NCBI RefSeq assembly: GCF_001908185.1
Contig: NZ_LGHM01000045.1
Coordinates: 1-42,420, forward strand
Origin: Bradyrhizobium sp. AS23.2
GTDB taxonomy: Bacteria; Pseudomonadota; Alphaproteobacteria; Rhizobiales; Xanthobacteraceae
DNA: 42,420 bases
Direction: 5' to 3'
The notes beneath the pieces were generated by a model. The model did no database searches, had not been told where the DNA came from, and worked only from the letters and a program-made list of their open reading frames with translations. A program made the translations under genes and the position numbers. Positions 8,297-16,382 of the stretch are shown here, piece by piece (position 1 is the first letter of the stretch; each line of letters starts with the position of its first letter).

Positions 8297-9967
8297 CTAC
8301 GCCTGTACGGCGGACTTGGCCGGACGCTGGACCCGGTCGGAGGGATCAAAATGCATTGCGGGCAAGGGATGGCGTCCCAGAATCATGTCCGCGGCCTTTT
8401 CTGCGATCATGAACACAGCCGCGGACGTGTTGGCGGAGGGCACAGTGGGCATTATCGAAGCATCCGCTATCCGCAGGCTCTCCAAACCGTGGACACGTAA
8501 TTGATCATCGACGACCGACGCCGGATTGTCCTGCGGGCCCATTTGGCAGGTCCCGCACACGTGATATGACGTCAGTCCAGCTTCCCGAGCATATTCCAGG
8601 CACTCGGAGTCATCCATGACCGAGGGACCAGGCAACTCCTCCCCGCAATGGTAGGGCTGAAGCTCTGGGGCGGCGAGCAGCCGCCGCATCGTCCTGATGC
8701 CGTCGACAGCGACACGCTGGTCCCTTTCGTCCACGAGAAAGTTGGGCTGAATGATGGGGGCGCGGGCGGGATCGGGCGAGCGTGCGCGGACGAATCCAGT
8801 GCTGTTCGGCCGCAGCTGATAGAATCCGGGCTTGAGGACGGGAAAGCGTTCCTGGGTGAGGTTAGAATAATTCCCAATGGCAATATCCAGTTGAATATCC
8901 GGAGTGGAGGAGAGATCCCGCGAATTGGCGAAACCGTAGACGAGAGACGGGCTAAGGGCGAGAAGGTTCGGACGGCCGAAGACCCATTTGGCGCCTTCCC
9001 GAAGCAGAGCCAAGCCGCGCCCGCTGATCGTCTTGGTGTTCACCCGGACGATGAAATGGATCATGTAGTGGTCCTGCAAGTTCTCGCCGACGCCAGGCAA
9101 TTCATGCACGATCGGAACACCAAGGTCTGCGAGCAATGCTCGTGGACCGACCCCTGAGATCTGCAGCAGCTTCGGCGTATTCGCAGCCCCGGCGGTGAGG
9201 ATCACCTCGTGACGTGCTTTCACGTCACGAGCAGGACGGCCAGGTCCTTGCGCGTACCGAACCCCGATCGCCCGCTTTCCCTCGAACAACACCGCAGTGG
9301 CTTGGGCTCCGGTCCGAATCTCCAAGTTCCTCTTCTTGGCAATTGGTCGCAGAAATGCCCGCGCCGCACTTACGCGCCAGCCGTTCTCAATGTAGCGCTG
9401 ATAGTACCCGACCCCCGCCTGTCTTGCGCCGTTGTAGTCGGAATTGTGCGGCAGTCCGAGGTTGTGCGCAGCCTCAATGAAAGCATCGCAAAGCGGGTGT
9501 TGGAAATCGCAGTCTGTGATGGGAAGCGCTCCCTCCAGGCCTCGGTACGTGGTGTCGCATGTCCCGATTCTCCGTTCGGTTCTTTTGAAGTACGGAAGCA
9601 CGTCAGCGTAGCCCCAGCCCCGGTTGCCCCGTCGGGCCCAACCATCGAAATCCTCGGAATGGCCCCGGTTGTAGTTCATTCCGTTGACCGCGGTCGAACC
9701 ACCGAGCGTCTTGCCCTGCGGGATCGGTATGGCACGGTTTGCGGTCGCTGGGCTCGGCTCCGTTTCGAATTGCCATGCGTATTTCGGAATTGATGCGGCC
9801 TTGTAGACCCCGGCGGGGATACGCAGGAAGACACTGTAGTCGGGCGGGCCCGCCTCGAGCAGGCAAACAGTGCAGTCTTCTGCAGTCGCGAGCCGATTGG
9901 CCACCACGCACCCCGCGGCCCCGGCACCGACAATTACATAGTCGAAAACCTCTGTGTCCGCCGACAT
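8297..9967 (-). CDS. GMC-family FAD-dependent oxidoreductase (choline/alcohol dehydrogenase-like)
   Basis: A 556-residue GMC oxidoreductase of usual length. VIVGAGAAGCVVANRL (residues 11-26) binds FAD. Both GMC signatures are present: GKTLGGSTAVNGMNYNRG and GAANTPKLLQISGVGP. The C-terminus carries the catalytic His region SYHVCGTCQMG and the SANTSA asparagine region followed by AEKAADMI. The family oxidises primary alcohols, choline or similar compounds and passes electrons to a quinone or oxygen. No signal peptide is seen. It lies between the glycosyltransferase (38 bp downstream on the same strand) and the divergent flippase, so it may act on a surface glycan precursor or be a catabolic alcohol dehydrogenase carried with the island. 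A GGGGT ribosome site precedes the ATG. Confidence 0.85.
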   Translation of the reverse strand: MSADTEVFDYVIVGAGAAGCVVANRLATAEDCTVCLLEAGPPDYSVFLRIPAGVYKAASIPKYAWQFETEPSPATANRAIPIPQGKTLGGSTAVNGMNYNRGHSEDFDGWARRGNRGWGYADVLPYFKRTERRIGTCDTTYRGLEGALPITDCDFQHPLCDAFIEAAHNLGLPHNSDYNGARQAGVGYYQRYIENGWRVSAARAFLRPIAKKRNLEIRTGAQATAVLFEGKRAIGVRYAQGPGRPARDVKARHEVILTAGAANTPKLLQISGVGPRALLADLGVPIVHELPGVGENLQDHYMIHFIVRVNTKTISGRGLALLREGAKWVFGRPNLLALSPSLVYGFANSRDLSSTPDIQLDIAIGNYSNLTQERFPVLKPGFYQLRPNSTGFVRARSPDPARAPIIQPNFLVDERDQRVAVDGIRTMRRLLAAPELQPYHCGEELPGPSVMDDSECLEYAREAGLTSYHVCGTCQMGPQDNPASVVDDQLRVHGLESLRIADASIMPTVPSANTSAAVFMIAEKAADMILGRHPLPAMHFDPSDRVQRPAKSAVQA

Positions 9968-10287
9968 GTTTCTACCCCCACGGGTTTCACTGCACGGCGA
10001 ACGTTAGCGGATGGGTCTTCGCGTCACTTGGCTCATCGGTGTTACCCCTTTCGGAGCGCTTTTTGAAATGGTCATTCGCAGGCATGCTTCGGAGTTGCCG
10101 CGCGGCTCACCATGAAAGAGGAGCGGCGACGCCTGAAACCTGTAACCGGGCGTGTCCAGAGGCAAGCATGAACTTCTTGCGGGATTCCCGACGCGGGCTG
10201 ACCTCCCGGACGGCTCTCTGCTCGTCACGACGTCGCCTGCCTGGAGGGTGCCAGGACTTATGGGATCTCCCTCAGTGAGGACTGCTT
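9968..10287. other. Divergent intergenic region between GMC oxidoreductase and flippase
   Basis: These 320 bp separate two divergently transcribed genes and must hold their promoters. Only very short open frames (18 and 36 codons, at about 10111 and 10168 on the plus strand) are seen, without convincing ribosome sites. No clear -35/-10 pair or palindrome was recognised. GAGG about 8 nt before 10288 serves the flippase. Confidence 0.5.
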
Positions 10288-11637
10288 ATGAGCCTGCGTA
10301 AGCAAGCGGCCAGTTTAGCCATTATGCATGCGGTCGATGTCCTGCAGCCCCTTCTCATTCTGCCATATGCCGGCAGGGTTCTGGGACCCCTTCATTTTGG
10401 ACAATACGCATACGCCCTGAGCATCGGATGGCTGGCAACCACCGTCGTGGACTATGGTTTTCATTGGACGGCGCAACGTGCGGCGGCGTCCGCCCGGCAT
10501 GAGCCAGCCGTGATCGCTTCTCTCTTCGCGGAGATCACCGCCACGAAGGCTACACTGTGCTTCGTGGTGACGCTCGCTGTCGTCGCTGCGGCGGACGGCC
10601 TCCTCGCTGTCAGCAGGCCAATGCTCTTGTGCGCCATGCTGAACGCGGTGGGGGGCATCGTGTTTCCCACTTGGCTATTCATCGCTCTAGAACGCGCATG
10701 GCAAGCGACCATCGCGGTGGTCGTCAGCCGCAGTTTGGCTCTGGTATGCTTCCTGACGATGGTGACCTCGTCCGCTCAAATCGAACTTGCGGTGGCGATT
10801 CAGAGCTCGACAGGTCTTGTCGCGGGCCTTGTCAGCTTGCCGTTCATCGTTCCCATTGGCTTCAGCGGCTTCAGGACCGTGACACCGTCCACGGTTGGGA
10901 TGCAGCTTCGGAACGGCTGGCGAGGATTCCTCTTTACTCTTGTCGAGAGGATATTCGTGACTCTGCCCGTTCCGCTCGTCGAGCATTTTGCGGGTTACGT
11001 TGCTGCCGGGAACTATTCGATCGCCGAGAAGTTCGTGAACGCCACACGGCCATTCTTCAGAGCGATGTGCGACACGCTCTTGCCCAGAGTCGCGTATTGC
11101 GCGCACCACGACCCGGAAGCCGGGCTCGTTCTGATTTGGCGTTCCTTGCTGACCCTCGTCGTTGGTGCGGCGTTCAGCCTTTCCTTGTTCTTTCTCGCCC
11201 CTTATGTCATCCTCTTTCTATTCGGCGAAAGTTTTTCGGGGGCGATCCCGATCGTTCGGGTGATGTCCGTCATCCCTATTCTAATAAACGCGAACACCTG
11301 CACGTCAAACCTCTATATGTTTAACTACGGCCACGAGCGCGCTTGGGCCTCTCTCAACGTTTCAGGGTTGCTGATATTCCTCGCTGTAGCATTCCTACTT
11401 TCCCTCCAACTCTCGAACGCGGCTATTGCCGTCGCGATCGCGCTAATCGCGAGGGAAGGTTTCGTGCTGGTGATCTCGGCAGGTTTCTTCCTGGTGTTTG
11501 GCACTGCCAGAGCGCGGATTCCCGCAACTCAAGGTGACGGCAAAGCGCGAGCGAGCGACGTTGCGGCGGGCTCCGTGCTCGCGTCCCCCGCCAGCGCCGT
11601 GCCGCCTTGGCGCGGTCAACTTCGCTCCGAACGCTAA
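10288..11637 (+). CDS. Wzx-type polysaccharide flippase (MOP superfamily)
   Basis: A 449-residue integral inner-membrane protein with about 12 hydrophobic segments. The N-terminus (HAVDVLQPLLILPYAGRVLGPLHFGQYAYALS) is typical of Wzx/RfbX flippases, where LPY..RVLG..FG is a family hallmark. It should move an undecaprenyl-linked repeat unit containing the island's sugar across the membrane. The last 45 residues after the final helix are hydrophilic and alanine/arginine-rich, probably a cytoplasmic tail. It is the only plus-strand gene of the island and diverges from the GMC gene. No polymerase (Wzy) is visible in the window, so the glycan could be short, or other genes may lie elsewhere. Confidence 0.85.
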   Translation: MSLRKQAASLAIMHAVDVLQPLLILPYAGRVLGPLHFGQYAYALSIGWLATTVVDYGFHWTAQRAAASARHEPAVIASLFAEITATKATLCFVVTLAVVAAADGLLAVSRPMLLCAMLNAVGGIVFPTWLFIALERAWQATIAVVVSRSLALVCFLTMVTSSAQIELAVAIQSSTGLVAGLVSLPFIVPIGFSGFRTVTPSTVGMQLRNGWRGFLFTLVERIFVTLPVPLVEHFAGYVAAGNYSIAEKFVNATRPFFRAMCDTLLPRVAYCAHHDPEAGLVLIWRSLLTLVVGAAFSLSLFFLAPYVILFLFGESFSGAIPIVRVMSVIPILINANTCTSNLYMFNYGHERAWASLNVSGLLIFLAVAFLLSLQLSNAAIAVAIALIAREGFVLVISAGFFLVFGTARARIPATQGDGKARASDVAAGSVLASPASAVPPWRGQLRSER

Positions 11638-11731
11638 CTCGACGTGCCCGCGCACGTGGCCCGCCCCTTCAAGGCGAGCGTCACGAGCGTATGGAGTATT
11701 TCTCTCTTGATGGTGCACTCCAGAAGTGGCC

Positions 11732-12160
11732 TTACCGCCCGCGCCGCCAACCGATACTCAGGTCCCACAGCACAGACCGCAGCGGGGAAGCGCCAAGCGA
11801 CCAAAGGGGCGCCGATCCGAGGATCATGCGTCCGGTCGTGGTGCTCGTGTCAATCGGCGTACCGATGATGCGAAGCCCGGCGCCCTTGCGGCCCAGCCGC
11901 TCGATGAGCGCCAGCACCCCCCGGGTCGAATGCGCCACTCGATAGGGTTTCGTGATCGCTATCACGTCCCCTTTTCGAGCGGACTCGATCGCCCGCTCCA
12001 ACTCCGGCAGCTTCCCGAAGACACTGGCTTTCTCGCAAAAAAACTCCTGCGCCCCGATGGCGGCCAGATTGCGCCTCTGAGCGTGAAGTCGCTCGATGGG
12101 TTCGAGTGGACCAATGCGACAATAGCCCACGATCACGGACTTTCCCCCCGGCAGCCACAT
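11732..12160 (-). pseudogene. Degenerate serine recombinase (resolvase) N-terminal domain
   Basis: The minus strand reads VIVGYCRIG, RLHAQRRNLAAIGAQ, FCEKASVFGKLPELERAIESARKGDVI, KPYRVAHSTRGVLALIERLGRKG and TPIDTSTTTGRMIL. This matches the resolvase catalytic domain in order, with GYARVS, RPELxxAL, KLDRLARS and IDTTTPxGR. The catalytic Ser of GYARVS is Gly, and the Asp of KxDRL is Tyr. The helix-turn-helix domain is absent; after RMIL the frame continues into unrelated residues. It is therefore not a working recombinase. It marks the right border of the polysaccharide island. Upstream bases to about 12562 show no gene. Confidence 0.7.
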
Positions 12161-12562
12161 AGCCAAAATAGGCCCGAAACACGTGCCGCTTTGGACGGTA
12201 GTTCAGGACAGTCTCTCGCAGCGACCAGTTTGAGCGAGTCTGCTTTCCGGCGCAAGTTTCGGAGTTTTGATGGGCTGGTCTGCGCCGCCGTGACCATCGG
12301 AACGAAGCGGAAAAGATGGCGGATAGGGTGCCGCCTAGGAAACGCCGGCCATAATCGTCTCAGACGTCAGACCAGACCATGGCACGCGGCGGATCGGGCA
12401 TCGACTTTGACTGTCGTCGTTTGCGCGGCTTGCGATCTTGCTGGGACCGCCATGAAGGGCGGGTATCTGCGGCGCGTCGGATAATTGATTGCTTGCCGCG
12501 TGAGGCGATTGAATATGTCGTCTAGCGCTCGAACGAGCGACGTCGCTGAGCGGCTGCCACGC
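12161..12562. other. Gene-free stretch between recombinase remnant and TetR gene
   Basis: About 400 bp with no open frame that resembles a protein, no ribosome site with a following frame, and no clear repeat. It probably consists of junction debris at the island border. Confidence 0.4.
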
Positions 12563-13198
12563 TCAGGTCCGGCGAAGGGCGTTCAACAGCTTGCGCGCGA
12601 CGCTGGCTGGCGTCTCCCCGCCGGGCCGGTACCAGGTGATTGCCCAATTCATCGATCCAAGCAGCCCGAGCCTGAAGATGCGCTGATCGATTCCCGCCGG
12701 AAGCGGCAGCTCGGCAATCAGCTCCTTGAATACGGCTTCGTATTTGTCGCGCAGCATTACAACCTGCTCGGGGAGATTGTCGACGGACAGATGCGAGACC
12801 AGCACTGACGCAAAGCGGTTCTTGTCCAACAGGCCTTGCAAATGAGCAATGCAGGCAGCCTCCAGGCGGGCCCACGGATCGTCGCGGTTCGCCACGGCCA
12901 TTTTCACCGCATCCAGAGACTGCGACACCGCGAAGGAGTAGACCGCGACGAACAAGTCCTCCTTGGACGGGAAATAATGATAGAGCGAGCCGGGCAGGAT
13001 GCCGACGACCGCTGCAATGTCGCGCATCGACGTGTTCTCGTAACCCTTGCTGCCGAATAGCCGTGCAGCTTCGCTGATCAGGACTTGTCGACGTTCGTCC
13101 GGAAGCTCGCGCTTCGTGCCGGCAGTTCGCGGCCGTGGAGCCGTCTTTGGGCGGCGTGCTTGGGATGCGGGGTGGGCGCGTCGGCCTTTAGCTGTCAT
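12563..13198 (-). CDS. TetR/AcrR-family transcriptional regulator
   Basis: A 211-residue regulator. A basic, low-complexity N-terminus of about 35 residues precedes a canonical TetR helix-turn-helix (ISEAARLFGSKGYENTSMRDIA, then GSLYHYFPSKEDLFVAV). The ligand domain ends in GSMNWAITWYRPGGETPASVA, typical of TetR_C regulators of acyl-CoA metabolism. It is divergent from the thiolase-like/DUF35 pair, and a PsrA-type palindrome (13286-13299) lies between them. Auto-repression and control of the divergent operon, with an acyl-CoA or fatty-acid-like ligand, is the natural inference. Confidence 0.85.
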   Translation of the reverse strand: MTAKGRRAHPASQARRPKTAPRPRTAGTKRELPDERRQVLISEAARLFGSKGYENTSMRDIAAVVGILPGSLYHYFPSKEDLFVAVYSFAVSQSLDAVKMAVANRDDPWARLEAACIAHLQGLLDKNRFASVLVSHLSVDNLPEQVVMLRDKYEAVFKELIAELPLPAGIDQRIFRLGLLGSMNWAITWYRPGGETPASVARKLLNALRRT

Positions 13199-13285
13199 CT
13201 GGTCTTGTTCGGGGAGATCCGGCTGAGTTCTCCTCTTACCTGACGAAGTACGCGTCGTCGAGAATTGCGCGGTTCAATTGCAAAA

Positions 13286-13299
13286 CAAACGGTTGTTTG
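13286..13299. promoter_or_regulatory. PsrA-like TetR operator CAAAC-N4-GTTTG
   Basis: A perfect inverted repeat CAAAC GGTT GTTTG, 88 bp upstream of the TetR start and about 100 bp upstream of the divergent thiolase-like gene. It matches the known binding pattern (G/C)AAAC-N2-4-GTTT(G/C) of PsrA, a TetR regulator of beta-oxidation in Pseudomonas. Binding by the adjacent TetR protein is inferred. Confidence 0.6.
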
Positions 13300-13400
13300 G
13301 TAATTGGGGGCATCCTGCACCGCCTTCGGAAAGAATCCGCGAAGGCCTGAAAGATTCGTCGAAAGAGTCCACAGAGCCTGGAGTGGGAGATCCGAAAATC

Positions 13401-14591
13401 ATGACAGGTGCAGCGATTGTCGGGTACGCGGCGGTGCCCGTGGGGATCCATCAACGGACGAAGCCCGGGATCGATCCTCCCTTGGAGCATGAGATGGCAG
13501 CCCAGGTCGTGCGGGAAGCCGCCACGATGGCTGGAGTCTCACGGCCAGACATCGACGCGGTCGTTGTCGCCCATCCCGGCGATCACACCCGGCAGGGCTA
13601 TTTCCACACCTTCCTCTGCAGTTCCCTGGGCATCGCCGCCAAGGGCAATGTGATCCAGGTCCTCGGCAACGGTATGACCGGAGGTCATGCGTTCGATCAG
13701 GCGGTGCAACTGATCGAGTCGGGCCGCGCCGAATGCGTGCTTGCGGTGGGTGTTCATTTCGAATCGGGAATACCCACGGCGCAGCATCTCGACTACAGCA
13801 TTCGTCTGACCGGCGACGTCGACTTCCAGTCGATCTTCGGCCCGGTGCCGATTTCCTGGTACGCCATGGACGCGCACCGCTACATGTTCGAATACGACGT
13901 TCCGCGCGACACTACCGCAGTGGTGGCCGTCAAGAATCGAGAACATGCGCGGTTCAATCCGCTGGCACAGTTTCGCGATCCCTTGACGCTCGACGCCGTG
14001 CTGTCGGCTCGTCCGATCGTCGAGCCACTCGGCCTCTTCGAGGTGCCCGCGCGGTCCGACGGCGCTGTCGCCCTGATCGTATCGACGGAAGCTAGGGCGA
14101 AGCTCACCGGGCAGCCTTACGCCCGGATCCGCGGACGGGGGTTCGATCACGAGGGAATCCATCAGATTGCCGATGTCCCAACCTCCGCTCTTGACTACAG
14201 CGCGTTGACCCGGGCTGCGCACCGTGCCTTGACCACAGCCGGGACGGAACTCGCCGACATCTCGACGTTCCAACTCTATGCTCCATGCACCATTGTCGAG
14301 ATCCTGGCGACCGAAGCCTTGGGGCTTTTCGCGCGCGGCTCAGGCGCCGCCGCCGCTGCCAACGATGCCACGTCCATCGGGGGGCGCTATCCGGTCAATA
14401 CATGCGGTGGCTGCCTGTCGCGCGGACACCCTCCCGAAGTTTCCCCACTGTACGACGTCGTCGAAGCCTGCAGCCAGATCCTCGGGCGCGCCGAGCGGCG
14501 GCAGGTGGAGGGAGCCCGCCTCGCCATGTGCGTGTCGGAACTTGGAAAGTACAACGCGGCGCTCGTCCATATCCTGGAGGCGCACTCATGA
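13401..14591 (+). CDS. Thiolase-superfamily protein (SCP-x/lipid-transfer type) lacking the nucleophilic cysteine
   Basis: A 396-residue thiolase-fold protein starting MTGAAIVGYAAVP. ATG 13401 has GGGAG upstream; the frame stays open to 13278 without support. The loop that holds the acyl-accepting Cys in thiolases reads LGNGMTGG, with Gly91 where the paralogue at 20865 has Cys91. The HxxG-type region is kept as GGCLSRGHPP, but the final Cys-Gly-rich motif is replaced by CVSELGKYN. A classical thiolase reaction is therefore unlikely. It overlaps the DUF35 gene by ATGA. Such pairs form complexes, as in the Ltp2/ChsH2-DUF35 aldolase of steroid side-chain breakdown, so a retro-aldolase or other C-C lyase on a CoA ester is a plausible inference. 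Confidence 0.75.
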   Translation: MTGAAIVGYAAVPVGIHQRTKPGIDPPLEHEMAAQVVREAATMAGVSRPDIDAVVVAHPGDHTRQGYFHTFLCSSLGIAAKGNVIQVLGNGMTGGHAFDQAVQLIESGRAECVLAVGVHFESGIPTAQHLDYSIRLTGDVDFQSIFGPVPISWYAMDAHRYMFEYDVPRDTTAVVAVKNREHARFNPLAQFRDPLTLDAVLSARPIVEPLGLFEVPARSDGAVALIVSTEARAKLTGQPYARIRGRGFDHEGIHQIADVPTSALDYSALTRAAHRALTTAGTELADISTFQLYAPCTIVEILATEALGLFARGSGAAAAANDATSIGGRYPVNTCGGCLSRGHPPEVSPLYDVVEACSQILGRAERRQVEGARLAMCVSELGKYNAALVHILEAHS

Positions 14592-15016
14592 TCGACGTCC
14601 CGCTCCCGACCATCCGCCACAACGGCCCGCGCCCTTTTCCGCCGCGGGTCTCGCGTTTCACGCGTCCGTTCTGGACGGCGCTCGAGCAAGGCTTCCTAAC
14701 GGCGCCGAAATGCCAGGCTTGCGGCCGGCTCCGGTTTCCGCCCCGGCCGCTCTGCCCGGCCTGCTGGTCCGAGGATCATGTCTGGATCGTTCTGCGGCCG
14801 CATGGCCGCCTGTACAGCTTCACGCGCATCCATGTGGCCCCTCGGGCTCTGGACGGCGATCTGCCCTACGCGATCGGCATCGTCGACCTTGACGATGGCG
14901 TGCGGCTGCTCTGTCGCCTCGTCAATCAGGCAACATTTGCCGATATCGGGCGAGAAGTCGAAACCGTGGTGTTACAGTATGACGACGGCCCTCTCTTTGC
15001 GGCGCGACTAATTTGA
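14588..15016 (+). CDS. DUF35 zinc-ribbon/OB-fold protein, partner of the thiolase-like protein
   Basis: A 142-residue protein of typical DUF35 layout. After an N-terminal helix region comes a rubredoxin-like zinc ribbon with two CxxC knuckles (Cys42/45 and Cys56/59), then an OB-fold beginning GRLYSFTRIHV. DUF35 proteins bind acyl-CoA and form obligate complexes with SCP-x-type thiolases or aldolases; they have no catalytic centre of their own. The start overlaps the thiolase-like stop (ATGA), so equal expression is expected. It converges with the thiolase at 15082, with a hairpin between them. Confidence 0.85.
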   Translation: MIDVPLPTIRHNGPRPFPPRVSRFTRPFWTALEQGFLTAPKCQACGRLRFPPRPLCPACWSEDHVWIVLRPHGRLYSFTRIHVAPRALDGDLPYAIGIVDLDDGVRLLCRLVNQATFADIGREVETVVLQYDDGPLFAARLI

Positions 15017-15024
15017 TGAGAGGT

Positions 15025-15061
15025 CGCATGAGAGGCGGCTCCTCGGCACGTCTCTCATGCG
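15025..15061. terminator. Hairpin between convergent genes, probable bidirectional terminator
   Basis: Perfect 10-bp arms CGCATGAGAG (15025-15034) and CTCTCATGCG (15052-15061), extendable inward by a few pairs, lie between the ends of the DUF35 gene (plus) and the thiolase (minus). A short TCTTT follows on the plus side. The position fits termination from both sides. Confidence 0.65.
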
Positions 15062-15081
15062 GTCTTTGATGCTCTCAGACG

Positions 15082-16269
15082 TCAGCGCCTGAGATTCTCG
15101 ATCAGGGTCGCCATTCCCTGGCCGGCTCCGAGACACATGCTGATGATCGCGTAGCGTCCCTTCGTGTCGGCCAGATGATGCATCGCGGTGATTGTCATGC
15201 GAACGCCCGTGGCACCCGGGGGATGGCCGATCGAGATGCCGCCACCGTACAGATTCGTCCGGTCTCGGGGGATGCCGTGCTCACGCTCCGCGTGGAGGTT
15301 GACGACGGCGAAGGCCTCGTTGATCTCGAAATAGTCGACATCCGAAACCTTGAGATCGTGTTTCTTCAGCAGCGCGCCGATCGCCGGGGCCGGGCCCGAC
15401 CCCATGATATGGGGCGGGACGCCGACAGAGATCGCATCAACCCAGCGCGCTTCAGCTTCGACGCCTGCGCCGCGAAGGGCGTCGGCATCGGCCACGATGA
15501 GGGACGCGGCCCCGTCCGTCACTCCGCTGGAGCTTCCCGCGGTGACGCGCCCGTCCTTGCGGAAGGCCGGTTTCAGACTCGCCAGCTTTTCGGCGGTCAC
15601 ATTGAAGCGCGGGAATTCGTCCTGCGCGAACAGTCTCGACCCCTTGCCGTCGGGCACCTCGATCGGCGCGATTTGCCGGCTCAGGAAGCCACTCTCGATC
15701 GCCGCCTTGGCTCGTTGTTGGCTCATGAGGCCCCAGGCATCCATGTCGGCCCGTTTGTAGTCGCCGACATCGGCAAGGTTCTCGGCCGTTTCGCCCATGA
15801 GTTCCCGGCTGAAGGGGCAGCGATAGGCAAAGTCCAGTCCATCCTCAAGTGTCTGAGGGCCACGCTTCGCGCCCCAACGCACGTTCTGTGCCACGTACGG
15901 TACGCGGCTGAAATTCTCGCCACCGGCCGCGATCCCCAGACGGCTTGAGCCGCACAGGACCAATCGTGCCGCGCTGGCGATCGCCTCGGTGCCCGTGCCG
16001 CAGGCCCGGTTCACGGCCAGCGCCGCGGACTCGATCGGCAGTCCGGCGTCGAGTGCGACTTTGCGGCTGATGAAGTTGCCGTCGTAGTCCACCGACATGA
16101 CGTTGCCGAAGGTGAGATGATCAATGCGCGCCGCGTCGAGCCCGGCGGCGCCCAGCGTAGCTCGCACCGTGTGGGCTCCCAGGGCCGAAAGTGGCGTATC
16201 CTTGAGGGAACCGCCGAAATCACCGAACGGCGTGCGCTTGCCGGCGGCCAATACAACGTTGCGGGACAT
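15082..16269 (-). CDS. Acetyl-CoA C-acyltransferase (thiolase)
   Basis: A 395-residue thiolase with all catalytic elements: nucleophile Cys90 in VNRACGTG, NEAF, His349 in GGGISIGHPPGATG and Cys379 in MCLGAGQG. It cleaves 3-ketoacyl-CoA to acetyl-CoA and a shortened acyl-CoA, or condenses two acetyl-CoA. AAGGAG precedes the ATG. It follows the acyl-CoA ligase gene by about 110 bp on the same strand, and the two probably form an operon. A cytoplasmic catabolic role is likely given the ligase; which chain it shortens is not visible. Confidence 0.92.
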   Translation of the reverse strand: MSRNVVLAAGKRTPFGDFGGSLKDTPLSALGAHTVRATLGAAGLDAARIDHLTFGNVMSVDYDGNFISRKVALDAGLPIESAALAVNRACGTGTEAIASAARLVLCGSSRLGIAAGGENFSRVPYVAQNVRWGAKRGPQTLEDGLDFAYRCPFSRELMGETAENLADVGDYKRADMDAWGLMSQQRAKAAIESGFLSRQIAPIEVPDGKGSRLFAQDEFPRFNVTAEKLASLKPAFRKDGRVTAGSSSGVTDGAASLIVADADALRGAGVEAEARWVDAISVGVPPHIMGSGPAPAIGALLKKHDLKVSDVDYFEINEAFAVVNLHAEREHGIPRDRTNLYGGGISIGHPPGATGVRMTITAMHHLADTKGRYAIISMCLGAGQGMATLIENLRR

Positions 16270-16382
16270 GGTCTACACTCCTTGTGTCAGTCGAGACGAC
16301 TTGCGTCAGTTGAAAAGATGTCCCGCCACAAACGACTGCGGCGGGAATGACGAACCTGCATTCTCTGTGTTCAGCCGGCGGG

